Origin: Dyella monticola
Lineage (GTDB): Bacteria; Pseudomonadota; Gammaproteobacteria; Xanthomonadales; Rhodanobacteraceae
Direction: 5' to 3'
Assembly (NCBI RefSeq): GCF_003363155.1
Contig: NZ_QRBE01000005.1
Coordinates: forward strand, 124,001 to 188,000
Length of the DNA: 64,000 nucleotides
In this document: piece after piece, positions 9,685-19,248 of the stretch
Layout: every line of letters begins with the position of its first letter
How positions within the stretch are numbered: the first letter of the stretch is position 1
Notes under the pieces: generated by a model
The model's input: the letters and a program-made list of their open reading frames with translations, nothing else
Told to the model about the DNA's origin: nothing
Database searches by the model: none
Translations under genes and position numbers: made by a program

Positions 9685-9699
9685 GCACTAAATTGGTGC
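9685..9699 (+). promoter_or_regulatory. NtrC-type binding site upstream of glnA
   Basis: GCACTAAATTGGTGC matches the NtrC dyad (GCAC-N7-GTGC) and closely resembles an E. coli glnA enhancer site as I remember it. It lies about 110-125 bp upstream of the predicted transcription start, a normal enhancer distance. A degenerate second half-site (TTCGTGCA, ending at 9722) follows 22 bp downstream. Confidence 0.8.
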
Positions 9700-9728
9700 A
9701 AATACATCCCCAATTTCGTGCAAAAGAG

Positions 9729-9750
9729 CCCGCGCAATGCGCGGGTTTTT
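9729..9750 (+). terminator. Rho-independent terminator between NtrC site and glnA promoter
   Basis: Perfect 7-bp stem CCCGCGC/GCGCGGG (9729-9735 and 9739-9745), 3-nt loop, then TTTTT. It reads on the plus strand, although no protein gene on that strand lies between uppP and this point. It may end a short upstream transcript or insulate glnA. Confidence 0.75.
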
Positions 9751-9783
9751 ATGTAATCATTTGAAGCTTAAACTGTTTTGCAG

Positions 9784-9800
9784 TTGGTACGGTGCTTGCC
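9784..9800 (+). promoter_or_regulatory. Sigma-54 promoter of glnA
   Basis: TTGGTACGGTGCTTGCC matches the -24/-12 consensus TGGCAC-N5-TTGC with one mismatch; GG (9786-9787) and GC (9798-9799) have the required spacing. The predicted transcription start is near 9811, giving a leader of about 34 nt before the glnA ATG. With the upstream NtrC-type site this is nitrogen-regulated architecture. Confidence 0.82.
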
Positions 9801-9844
9801 TAAGAAGCACGCGCGACCCCTTCTACACATCATCGAGGTTTTAC

Positions 9845-11254
9845 ATGTCCGCCAAGAAAGTGCTCGACCTGATCAAGGAAAAAGAGGTCGAGTTCGTCGA
9901 CCTGCGTTTCGCCGACATGCTCGGCAAGCACCACCACGTCACCTTCCCGGCGCATGCCATCGACGAGTCGACCTTCGAAGACGGCAAGATGTTCGACGGC
10001 TCCTCGATCTCCGGCTGGAAGGGCATCAATGAATCGGACATGGTGCTGCTGCCCGACGCGGACACGGCTTACCTCGATCCGTTCAGCGCCCACACCCAGC
10101 TCGTCCTGCACTGCGATGTGCTCGAACCGAGCACCATGCAGGCCTACGGCCGTGATCCGCGCTCCATCGCCAAGCGCGCCGAGGCGTATCTGAAGTCCAC
10201 CGGCCTGGCTGACACAGCGTACTTCGGTCCGGAGCCGGAATTCTTCATCTTCGATTCCGTGCGCTGGCAGAACGACATGGGCCGCGTGTTCTATGAAATC
10301 GAATCGCAGGAAGCGGCGTGGAGCTCGCGCTTCAAGTACGACGAAGGCAACAGTGGCCATCGTCCGGGTGTGAAGGGTGGTTACTTTCCGGTGAGCCCGG
10401 TGGATTCGCTGGGCGATCTGCGAGCGGACATGTGCAAGGTGCTCGAATCGCTCGGCCAGGTGGTCGAAGTGCATCACCACGAAGTGGCCAATGCCGGTCA
10501 GTGCGAAATCGGCGTCAAGTTCAACACGCTGGTGACGAAGGCCGATGAACTGATGACGCTCAAGTACGTCATCAAGAACGTGGCGCATCAGAACGGCAAG
10601 ACCGTGACCTTCATGCCCAAGCCGATCGTCGGCGACAACGGCAGCGGCATGCATGTGCACCAGTCGCTGAGCAAGGACGGCAAGAACCTGTTCTCCGGCG
10701 ATCTTTACGGCGGCCTCTCACAGCTCGCGCTGTGGTACATCGGCGGCATCTTCAAGCACGCCAAGGCCATCAACGCGTTCGCCAACTCCACCACCAACAG
10801 CTACAAGCGTCTGGTGCCGGGCTTCGAAGCGCCGGTGATGCTGGCCTACTCCGCGCGCAACCGTTCGGCGAGCTGCCGCATTCCGTTCGTGTCCAACCCG
10901 AAGGGTCGTCGCATCGAACTGCGTTTCCCCGACCCGATCCAGTCCGGCTACCTCACCTTTACTGCGCTGATGATGGCGGGCCTGGACGGCATCTTGAACA
11001 AGATTGACCCGGGTGCGCCGGCCGACAAGGATCTCTACGATCTGCCGCCGGAAGAAGAGAAGAACATCCCGCAGGTGTGCTCCAGCCTCGACGCGGCGTT
11101 GGAAGCGCTGGATAAGGACCGTGAGTTCCTCAAGGCCGGCGGCGTGTTCACCGATGACTTCATCGATGCTTACATCGAACTGAAGATGCAGGAAGTGACG
11201 CGCTATCGCGCCAGCACGCATCCGCTGGAATTCCAGATGTACTACGCGATCTGA
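9845..11254 (+). CDS. glnA: Glutamine synthetase type I
   Basis: Cytoplasmic dodecameric enzyme making glutamine from glutamate, ammonia and ATP. From this ATG the product is 469 residues, the standard GSI length; an upstream in-frame start would add 36 non-homologous residues across the promoter. Visible motifs: the beta-grasp [10 protein letters not shown], the ATP-site [25 protein letters not shown], and the adenylylation loop YDLPPEEEK, whose Tyr (near 397) is modified by GlnE in proteobacteria. A GAGG ribosome-binding site precedes the start. Expression is expected from the sigma-54/NtrC region upstream. A strong hairpin terminator follows; glnL/glnG are not adjacent. Confidence 0.97.
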   Translation: MSAKKVLDLIKEKEVEFVDLRFADMLGKHHHVTFPAHAIDESTFEDGKMFDGSSISGWKGINESDMVLLPDADTAYLDPFSAHTQLVLHCDVLEPSTMQAYGRDPRSIAKRAEAYLKSTGLADTAYFGPEPEFFIFDSVRWQNDMGRVFYEIESQEAAWSSRFKYDEGNSGHRPGVKGGYFPVSPVDSLGDLRADMCKVLESLGQVVEVHHHEVANAGQCEIGVKFNTLVTKADELMTLKYVIKNVAHQNGKTVTFMPKPIVGDNGSGMHVHQSLSKDGKNLFSGDLYGGLSQLALWYIGGIFKHAKAINAFANSTTNSYKRLVPGFEAPVMLAYSARNRSASCRIPFVSNPKGRRIELRFPDPIQSGYLTFTALMMAGLDGILNKIDPGAPADKDLYDLPPEEEKNIPQVCSSLDAALEALDKDREFLKAGGVFTDDFIDAYIELKMQEVTRYRASTHPLEFQMYYAI

Positions 11255-11277
11255 TCGCGACTGCAGTTGATGCAAAA

Positions 11278-11309
11278 ACAACGGGCGCTTCGGCGCCCGT
11301 TGTCGTTTT
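11278..11309 (+). terminator. glnA terminator
   Basis: Perfect 11-bp stem ACAACGGGCGC/GCGCCCGTTGT (11278-11288 and 11293-11303) with a stable TTCG loop, then CGTTTT, 23 nt after the glnA stop. An A-run on the left makes it potentially bidirectional. The identical stem recurs at 28681-28706. Confidence 0.85.
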
Positions 11310-11741
11310 CGACCATGGCCATGAACGCCGCGGCCTGCCGTTGCCTGTGTCCCCGCTTATAGCTGACAGGGTTATTGGACTATATGCATAAGGATTCGAG
11401 GCTTAGCTTCGCCACGCATCTTCCCTGCAGAAATATCGATAACTACCTGATTTTCAGAGTGGTCCTATGTACCACCCGGCGTCCGATTGCTAACCTTATT
11501 CGCTCGAAATCTTGCGAGCGGCCGTGTGGATACGTGCTGCTTGGCGTATAGATCGAGCGATCGTCACCCAAGGCATTCCTAAACGCGATTCAGTTGAACT
11601 GAGGCGCGTTATCGGGCCGTGCCTCGAAATCCTGAGACTTCAACCAACCTCCGCGAGAAATCGGCGGGCTGCTTAGTCGTCGCCCGATCCACGGAAAACC
11701 CGAGCAATCACCTTTCGCGAACCTGTGCTTCGAGAACAAAG
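11310..11741 (+). other. Leader region of the exopolysaccharide operon, no gene seen
   Basis: About 430 bp without a convincing gene. A weak promoter-like pair occurs (CTGACA at 11363-11368, then CATAAG 18 bp later), and a hairpin CGCTCG/CGAGCG (11501-11506 and 11515-11520) lies in the likely 5' leader. No ops/JUMPstart element (GGCGGTAG) was found. Regulation of the operon therefore remains undetermined. Confidence 0.35.
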
Positions 11742-13118
11742 ATGATCACCATGTATGCAGTGATATGGATGATGCTCGACCTGTTATGGATGATGGCAGG
11801 CGCATGGTTTGCCTACGTCTGCGCAAGTGGTCCGTCGGCGCCATGGCAGGAGTGGGAAACGATGTTGGTCGGCGCGGGCAGCCCGTTGCTGCTGGCTGCG
11901 TTTGCGATGACCGGCGTATACGCGCGCAAGCGCCGCAAGAAGTCGGACGGCGTCACCCACCGCATCGTGCCGCTATCCATTCTCGCGTGGGTGATTGCCA
12001 GTCGCGCGACCGTGTCGATGAAGATGCATCATCCGCATGTGTTTGCATGGCTGGACCTGTGGCTGGTGGCGACGACGATCCTGACGGTGGTCTCGCGCTT
12101 GATCTTGGGCAAGTGGATGGATCGCATCGGCCATGACCGTTCACGTCCGCAACGCGTCGTGATTGCCGGCGACGCGGCATATCTCTCCACATGGTTGCAG
12201 ACCGGTCGGGTCAAACCTGATGAATATGCGGTGGTGGCTGCCCTCGCGGCGGATGCAACCTCGCCGTTGAACGCGAATATTCCTGTGCTGGGCGATTTCG
12301 AAAATCTGGTCGCCAAGGCCAAGAATCACGATTTCGACGAGCTATGGCTGGCGCTTCCCATGTCCCGGCAAACGGAAATCAGCCGTTATGTGATGGCGTT
12401 GCAGCATCACTTCATCAATATCCGCCTGTTCGCGGACGCGCAAAACATTCCCTTGTTCAATCCCGCTGCGACCACCTTTGCAGGCACCGCTTTTATCGAT
12501 CTGGTGACTTCATCATCGGACCAGAAAGACGCGTGGTCCAAGTCGCTGTTCGACCGACTGTTTGCCCTGATGGTTCTGCTGGCGCTGCTGCCAATGCTCG
12601 CCCTGATCGCAATTCTGATCAAAGGGAGTTCGCGCGGGCCGGTATTCTTCCGGCAGCGACGCAAAGGCGTGGATGGAAGAGAGTTCACCATTCTCAAATT
12701 CCGGTCGATGTATGTGCATCGGGAGAAGCCAGGCCAGCTGACTCAAGCCAGCAAGAATGACCATCGTGTCACGTCGATTGGCCGCCTTCTGCGCAAGACC
12801 AGCCTGGATGAATTACCGCAATTCATCAACGTGCTGTTCGGACAGATGTCGGTGGTCGGTCCACGCCCGCATGCGGTCGAGCACGATGACTTGTACATGC
12901 GGCTCATCGACGGCTACATGTACCGCTACCGGATCAAGCCGGGGATCACCGGCTGGGCGCAGATCAACGGAGCACGAGGCGAAACCGCAAAGGTGGAGCT
13001 GATGGCGCGTCGCGTCGCACTGGACCTTTTCTATATCCAACATTGGTCGTTCTGGTTGGACGTAAAGATCGTCGTGATGACGATCTTCAAAGGCTTCGTC
13101 GCCAAGAACGCGCATTAA
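11742..13118 (+). CDS. Initiating undecaprenyl-phosphate sugar phosphotransferase (GumD/WcaJ-like)
   Basis: Transfers the first hexose-1-phosphate to undecaprenyl phosphate, starting repeat-unit assembly. 458 residues: four to five N-terminal membrane segments, a nucleotide-binding-like middle domain (about 130-250), a further membrane helix, then the catalytic bacterial sugar transferase domain from about 265. That domain carries KFRSMYVHREKPGQ, a KTSLDELPQ motif, VVGPRPH and KPGITGWAQINGARGE. The start is set at ATG 11742; an ATG 9 bp on is also possible, while starts further upstream add unrelated residues. Glucose is the likely sugar by similarity to GumD/WcaJ but cannot be proven. First gene of the exopolysaccharide operon. 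Confidence 0.92.
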   Translation: MITMYAVIWMMLDLLWMMAGAWFAYVCASGPSAPWQEWETMLVGAGSPLLLAAFAMTGVYARKRRKKSDGVTHRIVPLSILAWVIASRATVSMKMHHPHVFAWLDLWLVATTILTVVSRLILGKWMDRIGHDRSRPQRVVIAGDAAYLSTWLQTGRVKPDEYAVVAALAADATSPLNANIPVLGDFENLVAKAKNHDFDELWLALPMSRQTEISRYVMALQHHFINIRLFADAQNIPLFNPAATTFAGTAFIDLVTSSSDQKDAWSKSLFDRLFALMVLLALLPMLALIAILIKGSSRGPVFFRQRRKGVDGREFTILKFRSMYVHREKPGQLTQASKNDHRVTSIGRLLRKTSLDELPQFINVLFGQMSVVGPRPHAVEHDDLYMRLIDGYMYRYRIKPGITGWAQINGARGETAKVELMARRVALDLFYIQHWSFWLDVKIVVMTIFKGFVAKNAH

Positions 13119-13133
13119 AAGCAGAAGTCATTT

Positions 13134-14237
13134 ATGAATGTTCTACCCCTTACATGTCTGAAGCAGTCGGGACGCCGGTGGATGGCCCTGGCCGGAACGC
13201 TATGGCTTGGCGGCTGCGCGATCGCGCCCGGCATGCATGCGCCCTCGACGCATGAGGCACCGTCGATCACGCTGATCACGCCTGCGTTGATCGCGGCGCA
13301 GGAGCCGAAAGAGGATCCGCAGATTGCAGCACTGCTGTCTACCTTCTCGGTCACAAACGGGGAATATCGAATTGGGCCCGCGGATATTCTGGCCATCGGC
13401 GTGGTGCAACATCCCGAATTGGTACCACCGGACGCGCCGCCTGCGCGCGATGGAACGGATCAGCCGTTTGGCTTCGTGGTCGATGCGACCGGTTATTTGA
13501 ATTATCCGTATGTGGGTGGTGTAGAAGCCGCGGGCAAGACGGTCGAGCAGGTGCGCGCAGAACTTACCCGACGGTTAGTGCAATACATTCGCGAGCCGCA
13601 AGTCGCGGTTCGCGTAATCGGCTTTCGAAGCAAGCGCGTCTATGTGGATGGGGCGGTGCGTCTGGCCGGCAGTCAGGACATCACCGATGTACCAATGACG
13701 CTCGCCCTGGCGCTGGCCCGTTCCGGTGGTATTGCGACCAGTAGCGATGCGAGCAAGATCACCATTACGCGCGGCGGACATGTTTATCCCGTCGATCTTC
13801 ACGCGCTGGTTCGCGTGGGACATGGCGCCGAAGGTATTCATCTGCGCGACGGCGATCGCGTACACGTCGCCGAATCGGCCGACAATCCCGTTTTCGTCGC
13901 GGGTGAAGTGGGTCAAGCGCATGCAGTGCCGATGCATGATGGGGCTTTGACCCTGGGTGACGCGCTGGCCCTATCGGGTTCGGTTAGCCAGATCGGCAGC
14001 AATCCGCGCGGCATCTACGTGGTGCGTGTGCAAGACATTCATGCCGCGCCGCAGGTGTATCGCCTGGATGCGTCGTCGCCAACCGGGCTTGCCCTGGCCG
14101 GACGCTTTCAACTGCAGGCACGCGACCTCGTTTATGTGCAAACAGCCGGCCTGATGCGCTGGAACCGCATCACGAGCCTGCTGCTATCGAGCACGCTTTC
14201 GACCTACAACCTGCAGCGCGCGGCGAGCGGCCAATGA
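13134..14237 (+). CDS. Polysaccharide export outer-membrane lipoprotein (Wza/GumB-like)
   Basis: Outer-membrane polysaccharide export channel, 367 residues. The signal ends in a lipobox LGGC with acylated Cys28. A poly-export domain follows (YRIGPADILAIGV near 78-90 and the GYLNYPYVGGV stretch), then SLBB-type beta-grasp repeats near 170-330, and a C-terminal segment likely to cross the outer membrane as an amphipathic helix. It starts 15 bp after the sugar transferase and its stop overlaps the phosphatase start (ATGA), supporting one operon. It would pair with the Wzc-like protein encoded two genes on. Confidence 0.92.
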   Translation: MNVLPLTCLKQSGRRWMALAGTLWLGGCAIAPGMHAPSTHEAPSITLITPALIAAQEPKEDPQIAALLSTFSVTNGEYRIGPADILAIGVVQHPELVPPDAPPARDGTDQPFGFVVDATGYLNYPYVGGVEAAGKTVEQVRAELTRRLVQYIREPQVAVRVIGFRSKRVYVDGAVRLAGSQDITDVPMTLALALARSGGIATSSDASKITITRGGHVYPVDLHALVRVGHGAEGIHLRDGDRVHVAESADNPVFVAGEVGQAHAVPMHDGALTLGDALALSGSVSQIGSNPRGIYVVRVQDIHAAPQVYRLDASSPTGLALAGRFQLQARDLVYVQTAGLMRWNRITSLLLSSTLSTYNLQRAASGQ

Positions 14238-14686
14238 TCCGCGGCATCCTCTTCCTCTGCGTTGGCAACCTATGTCGCAGTCCGATGGCTGAAGGGCTTT
14301 TGCGCCAATGCATGCCGGAGCTCAACATAGCTTCGGCGGGTTTGCAGGCAAAAGTGGGCATGCCACCCGAACCGCATGCGGTGGACGTGATGCACGCACA
14401 CGGCGTGGATATCAGCCGCCACCGCTCGCGCCCGCTAAACCGTTCGATGCTTTCCACCTATGACATGGTGCTGGTCATGGACAACCGGCTCAAGCATGAG
14501 GTGCTGTCCCGCTATCCCCACCTGCGCGGCAGAGTGCACGTCCTCGCAGAAGACGGCATCGCCGATCCTTATCAACAGTCCTACGACGTTTTCGTCGACT
14601 GCTATACCCGCATAGCTACGGCCGTCAACGCGTGGCAGCCCCGATTGCGTGCACTAGCCGGGGCATTCGCAAGAGACGTTTCATGA
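14234..14686 (+). CDS. Low-molecular-weight protein tyrosine phosphatase (Wzb-like)
   Basis: A 150-residue cytoplasmic phosphatase with the catalytic loop CVGNLCRS (CX5R, Cys9 to Arg15) at the N-terminus and the late general-acid loop containing DPY, both hallmarks of the family. It should dephosphorylate the Tyr-rich tail of the adjacent Wzc-like kinase; cycling of that phosphorylation controls polymer assembly in known systems. It overlaps both neighbours by 4 bp (ATGA at each end), so translation of exporter, phosphatase and kinase is probably coupled. Confidence 0.93.
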   Translation: MIRGILFLCVGNLCRSPMAEGLLRQCMPELNIASAGLQAKVGMPPEPHAVDVMHAHGVDISRHRSRPLNRSMLSTYDMVLVMDNRLKHEVLSRYPHLRGRVHVLAEDGIADPYQQSYDVFVDCYTRIATAVNAWQPRLRALAGAFARDVS

Positions 14687-16914
14687 TGACGAAAAGCCTG
14701 ACCGCGGCAGCGCGCGAAACCACGCGTGACACGATTGACCTGGTCGCCGTGCTCGACATGCTGTGGCGATCCTGGACATTGATCGCCAAGACCGCCGGGG
14801 CGGTCTTCGCCATGGGCCTGCTGTATGCGTGGCTCGGCACACCTGTGTATGAATCGCGCCTGTTGGTGCAGATCCAGAGCAACAGCGATAGCAACGCTAC
14901 GCAATTGCTGGGAAGCCTGTCGGCCTTCCTGGGTGTGAAATCCAGCGACGAGGCCGAAATGCAGATTTTGGGTTCGCGCAGGGTCATTGGCGCAGCGGTA
15001 GAAACGACGCGTTACTACATTCAGGCCGAGCCCGCACGTTTTCCGCTGCTCGGCCGGTGGATCGCTGACGGGCAAACCACGCTTTCGAGGCCCGGTCTGT
15101 TCGGCCTGGGCGGTTACGCGTGGGGTAACGAATCGATCGACATCGTGCAGTTTGATACGCCTCGGGTTTTCGAGGGCGACAAGTTCACCTTGATTGCACT
15201 TGGCGGCGGTCGCTACAGCGTGAGCTCGTCGGACATGGCCAAGGCGTACACCGGACAGATCGGTGCATTGGCGCACATTCAGACCGATGCAGGGAACGTG
15301 TTGCTCAATGTCAGCGCCATCCACGCCAATCCCGGAACGCGCTTCAAGCTTTATCGCTATTCGCGCCAGCAGACGATTTCCGATCTGCAGCAGCGCCTGG
15401 TCATCGTCGACAAAGCCAAAGATGCCGGTGTCATCTCCGTGGCGTTGCAAAGTGCTCACCCGCAACGCGCGGCCGCTCTAGTCAAAGCTCTCGGTGCGGC
15501 CTACGTCAGCCAGGGCGGCGAGCAAAAAGCACAAGAAGCCGAGCAGTCGCTGGCATTTCTCGAGCAGCAACTGCCGGACATGAAACAAAATCTGCGCAAC
15601 GCAGAAGATGCCCTGCTCGCTTATCGCAACAGGCATGGAGCCATCGATCTGGGCGAGGAAGCCAAGCTCAGCATGGGCCAGGTCATTGCTCTGCAAACGC
15701 GAATCAGCCTGCTCCAACAAGAACGGCAGGCCAAGCTGCAACAGCTCACGCCCAAGCATCCGGAGGTCATTTCCCTCGACCTGCAGATCGCTACCCTGCA
15801 AAAACAGGTTGATAGAGTCGACGCACGCATCAGGCAGCTGCCTGATGCCGAGCAGGATGTAGTCCGGCTTGCGCGTGACGTAAAAGTCAATAGTGACTTA
15901 TACGTCGCCATGCTCAATAGCATGCAGCAGCTACGCCTCGTGCGCGCAGGCAACGTCGCCAGCGTGCGTGTCGTCGATGACGCCGAGCTGCCTGAGCAAT
16001 CCATCTGGCCGAAGCCGGCCATCGTCATCGGCGGCGCGCTGGTGCTGGGCATCCTACTGGGCCTTTGCATCGCGCTGGCGCGTAGCCTCTGGCGCGGCTC
16101 GGTCACCGATCCGCACGACATCGAGCAGCGCCTCGATGTGCCCGTCCACGCAACCATTCCGCACAGCAAAAGTCAGGCCCGCAACGATCGGCTCGGCTGG
16201 AGACGCTTGCCTGGCGGCAAGACGAACCGTTTGCCGATGACGATTACGCATCCGCATGAGCCCGCGGTGGAAGGCTTGCGTGGATTGAATATCGCCTTGC
16301 AATTGCGGGGTCTGGAGGCACGTAACGGTATCGTGCTGATCACCAGTGCAACGCAGGACGTCGGCAAATCGTTCGTCGCCGCCAATCTGGCCGTATTGTT
16401 GGCGAAAGCGGGCAAGCGCGTGCTGTTGATTGACGGCGACCTGCGCAAAGGCAGCATGCATCGCACCTTCAATGTGGAAGACGCCAACGGCCTTACCGCG
16501 GTATTGCGTGGGCAGGCAAGCTTGGCCGAGGCCGTGCAATCAACCAGCGTGGCCGGACTATCGCTACTGACCACGGGTGTCAAAGTTTCCGATTCCGCAG
16601 AGCTCCTGCAGAGCGCTGGCTTGAAAAAATGTCTGCACGATGCGGCGGCCGGTTACGACATCGTGCTAATCGATACCGCGCCGCTGCTACCGGTGGCCGA
16701 TACCCTGTGGCTCGTGCAGCAGGCGGGCTCGATCTATGTCGTCGCGCGTTATGGGGTTACCAGCGAAGGTGAATTGATCGAGGCGACCTCGCGGCTGGCG
16801 CGTGTCGGCGTCGAGTGTGATGGCCTGGTGCTCAATGGCGTGCGGTCCAGTCTGCAAGGTGGGCGCTATGGCCAGTATGGCGGTGGCAGTTACGGCACCG
16901 TGGAAACCGCATAA
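14683..16914 (+). CDS. Polysaccharide co-polymerase and tyrosine autokinase (Wzc-like)
   Basis: A 743-residue fused chain-length regulator and BY-kinase. The N-terminal Wzz domain has one membrane helix near 35-55. A long periplasmic region contains predicted coiled coils (about 270-400), and a second membrane helix lies near 450. The cytoplasmic kinase domain has the Walker A TSATQDVGKS, Walker A' LLIDGDLRKG and Walker B VLIDTAP. The last 20 residues form a Tyr/Gly-rich autophosphorylation tail (RYGQYGGGSYG). Xanthomonas GumC lacks the kinase half, so this is the fused type. The start overlaps the phosphatase stop; an upstream in-frame ATG at 14632 would lie deep in that gene. Confidence 0.93.
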   Translation: MMTKSLTAAARETTRDTIDLVAVLDMLWRSWTLIAKTAGAVFAMGLLYAWLGTPVYESRLLVQIQSNSDSNATQLLGSLSAFLGVKSSDEAEMQILGSRRVIGAAVETTRYYIQAEPARFPLLGRWIADGQTTLSRPGLFGLGGYAWGNESIDIVQFDTPRVFEGDKFTLIALGGGRYSVSSSDMAKAYTGQIGALAHIQTDAGNVLLNVSAIHANPGTRFKLYRYSRQQTISDLQQRLVIVDKAKDAGVISVALQSAHPQRAAALVKALGAAYVSQGGEQKAQEAEQSLAFLEQQLPDMKQNLRNAEDALLAYRNRHGAIDLGEEAKLSMGQVIALQTRISLLQQERQAKLQQLTPKHPEVISLDLQIATLQKQVDRVDARIRQLPDAEQDVVRLARDVKVNSDLYVAMLNSMQQLRLVRAGNVASVRVVDDAELPEQSIWPKPAIVIGGALVLGILLGLCIALARSLWRGSVTDPHDIEQRLDVPVHATIPHSKSQARNDRLGWRRLPGGKTNRLPMTITHPHEPAVEGLRGLNIALQLRGLEARNGIVLITSATQDVGKSFVAANLAVLLAKAGKRVLLIDGDLRKGSMHRTFNVEDANGLTAVLRGQASLAEAVQSTSVAGLSLLTTGVKVSDSAELLQSAGLKKCLHDAAAGYDIVLIDTAPLLPVADTLWLVQQAGSIYVVARYGVTSEGELIEATSRLARVGVECDGLVLNGVRSSLQGGRYGQYGGGSYGTVETA

Positions 16915-16918
16915 CGCC

Positions 16919-18088
16919 ATGTCCAGTATTGCGCCAGCACATGTATCACCTTCACCACTGCGTGTTGCGATCGTCGTAGAAGCCGCAGGCGGCGGCGTTG
17001 CCATGCACCTGGCGGACCTGATCACTGGATTACGTGTTTGCGCAAATGTGCAAATCCACTTGATCGCACCGCTGGGCGAACGCTTCGACAGCGGCATTCT
17101 GTCGGACGCACTTGCCCATTGTGCTTCGTTTCACCGTCTACCGTTTCGTCGCGCAGTCGGCTCGCATGATCTGCCGTCGGTACTGGCGTTGCGCCGATTG
17201 CTGTATCGACTCCAGCCCCACGTGGTGCACAGCCACAGCTCCAAAGCGGGCGCGCTTGCCCGGCTATGCCGCGGACCATGGAAGCAGGTCTATACCCCAC
17301 ACGCGGTGTATACGCTCAATCCGGCGCTGTCCGGAGCGAAGCGCCGCTTTTACGGCGGCGTCGAGCGCGTGCTCGGCAATGCACGTTCGGACGCAGTGAT
17401 CGCGGTATCCCGCGACGAAGCAAAGCATCTTGTCGAGCTTGGCATCGCGCCTAAACGCGTCCGCACGGTCGTCAATGGCGTCACGAAACCGAATCTGCTA
17501 TCGCGTCAAACGGCGCGCGCCGTACTGGGTGCCGCAGAGCACGCATTCATCGTGGGCTTCGTCGGCCGTTTCGATGCGCAAAAAGGCGTCGACCGATTGG
17601 TGCGCATCGCGCGTGAACTATCCAGGCGTTATGGCGACAACGTACAGGTGGTCGCGATGGGCTCAGGCAACTTTGATCAGGCCGCAGGCGCAGAGGCGCA
17701 GAATCTGCCGGAAAACCTGCATATCGTCGGCCGCGTCGAGAATGCTCGCCGCTACTTCTCGGCCTTTGACGTATTTGCATTGCCAAGTCGTTACGAAGGC
17801 TTTCCATACGTCTGCATCGAGGCGCTCGCAGCGCACATACCGATCGTGGCGACGCAAGTTGCCGGCGTGTCCGAGTTGGTCGAGGGCCACCGTGTCGGCC
17901 TGACCGTCGCCAACCACGATGATCCGGCGGCATTCACCCAGGCCATCGCACAGCTCGTCGAGCAGCCGACGCTGTACCAAACCATGCGTGCGCACTGTGC
18001 CAGCGCTTTCGATCACTTCTCCGCCGACACAATGATTGACCGCACACTCGCCATCTACGTTGACCTGCTTGCTGAGCGTGCAGCATGA
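16919..18088 (+). CDS. Glycosyltransferase family 4
   Basis: Cytoplasmic or membrane-associated GT-B transferase, 389 residues. The N-terminal domain starts LRVAIVVEAAGGGVAMHL, a typical GT4 acceptor-domain opening. The C-terminal nucleotide-sugar domain carries VVNGV, GFVGRFDAQKGVD and a late ALPSRYEGFPYVCIEAL stretch containing the EX7E-type motif. It begins 4 bp after the kinase gene and overlaps the next gene by 4 bp. It is the only transferase of recognised GT type in the operon besides the initiating enzyme. Donor and acceptor sugars are unknown. Confidence 0.9.
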   Translation: MSSIAPAHVSPSPLRVAIVVEAAGGGVAMHLADLITGLRVCANVQIHLIAPLGERFDSGILSDALAHCASFHRLPFRRAVGSHDLPSVLALRRLLYRLQPHVVHSHSSKAGALARLCRGPWKQVYTPHAVYTLNPALSGAKRRFYGGVERVLGNARSDAVIAVSRDEAKHLVELGIAPKRVRTVVNGVTKPNLLSRQTARAVLGAAEHAFIVGFVGRFDAQKGVDRLVRIARELSRRYGDNVQVVAMGSGNFDQAAGAEAQNLPENLHIVGRVENARRYFSAFDVFALPSRYEGFPYVCIEALAAHIPIVATQVAGVSELVEGHRVGLTVANHDDPAAFTQAIAQLVEQPTLYQTMRAHCASAFDHFSADTMIDRTLAIYVDLLAERAA

Positions 18089-19248
18089 GCCAGGCCATCC
18101 ATGTTGCGTTATTGCACGCCTATAGCTCGCGCAATTCGGGCGATGGCCTGCTCGTGGACCTGTCTGTCGAGCTGTTGCGCGATGCGTTCGGCCCGGCGAC
18201 GCGAGTCTCGATCATCGCGGCCGATCCGGCGTCGTTTCCGAATCACCCCGATGTGCATCCGGCGCCGGTGCTTGCCGCCGCGGGCATGCCACGCATCGCT
18301 GCCGCGGCTGCCGCCGTATGGCCGGTGTCGCTCAACCCCGCAGTGAAGTCCATGCGCAATCTGCTGCGGCACGTGGACCTGATCGTGGGCGTCGGTGGCG
18401 GATACTTGCGTGCACGCACCGCAGTCGAAGCCCTCAAGCTGGAAGCCGGTCACTTGCTGCAGATGCGCGTCGCGCGCGCGGCACGCAAGCCGACGGTCTA
18501 TCTGCCGCAAAGCATCGGACCGACCGCGCATTGCCCGCTGCTGGCGCGACAGCTACGCGCACGGTTGGCGTCGTTCGATGCCGTCTTTGTGCGCGATGGG
18601 CGCTCTGCCGACTTTCTGGCCGGCAATGGAAATACGCGGCGTGCACCGGATCTGGCCGTGCTGGAATGTGCGCGTCGTGAGGGCATGCTCCCTGAGCGTA
18701 ACCGTGTCATCCATAGTGTGCCCCAGCATATTGCGCTGGTGCTGCGCAGGCCTCCGGCGTGGAGCGGCACGCAACGCCTGCGCTATCACGCATCGACGCT
18801 TGCGCTTATCGAGCGCTTGCACCGCGTGTGCCGGCTGACGTTTGCGCTGCAGAGTAGCGGCCGTGGCAATGACGATGGGGCTTATTACCGAACGCTCGGT
18901 ATCGAGGCATCGCAGAGCTTGAAATCCGTGCTCGCCAACGACACGCCCGATGCCGTGGTATCCGTGCGTTTGCATGGCGCGCTCGAGTCGATCCTGCAGG
19001 GTGTGCCTGCCTATCATCTGAGCTATGAGCGCAAAGGATTCGGCGCTTATGCAGACCTCGGCGTCAGCGACTGGGTGGCCAATGCGGCGGACTTCGATGC
19101 CGACAAGGTCGCCGACACGTTGATGATGCCGGGCGCGTTCAGACGGTTTTGGAACGCCGCCGATGAGCGCCTCTCACACCTGGGAGACCAGCGCGCGCAG
19201 ATGGTGTCGGCTTTGCGTGCCGCAGTCGATGCACCGGTGCGACGATGA
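18085..19248 (+). CDS. Polysaccharide pyruvyl transferase family protein
   Basis: A 387-residue protein of the polysaccharide pyruvyl transferase family (relatives include CsaB, WcaK, AmsJ). The N-terminus HAYSSRNSGDGLLVD resembles the family's opening motif. A GVGGGYLR stretch lies near residue 95, YLPQSIGP near 137 and a VSVRLHGALESI stretch near 290, where the conserved R-x-H sits. Members add ketal-linked pyruvate to sugars, giving the polymer acid charge, though some relatives may have other transferase roles. It overlaps both neighbours by 4 bp (ATGA). Confidence 0.85.
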   Translation: MSQAIHVALLHAYSSRNSGDGLLVDLSVELLRDAFGPATRVSIIAADPASFPNHPDVHPAPVLAAAGMPRIAAAAAAVWPVSLNPAVKSMRNLLRHVDLIVGVGGGYLRARTAVEALKLEAGHLLQMRVARAARKPTVYLPQSIGPTAHCPLLARQLRARLASFDAVFVRDGRSADFLAGNGNTRRAPDLAVLECARREGMLPERNRVIHSVPQHIALVLRRPPAWSGTQRLRYHASTLALIERLHRVCRLTFALQSSGRGNDDGAYYRTLGIEASQSLKSVLANDTPDAVVSVRLHGALESILQGVPAYHLSYERKGFGAYADLGVSDWVANAADFDADKVADTLMMPGAFRRFWNAADERLSHLGDQRAQMVSALRAAVDAPVRR

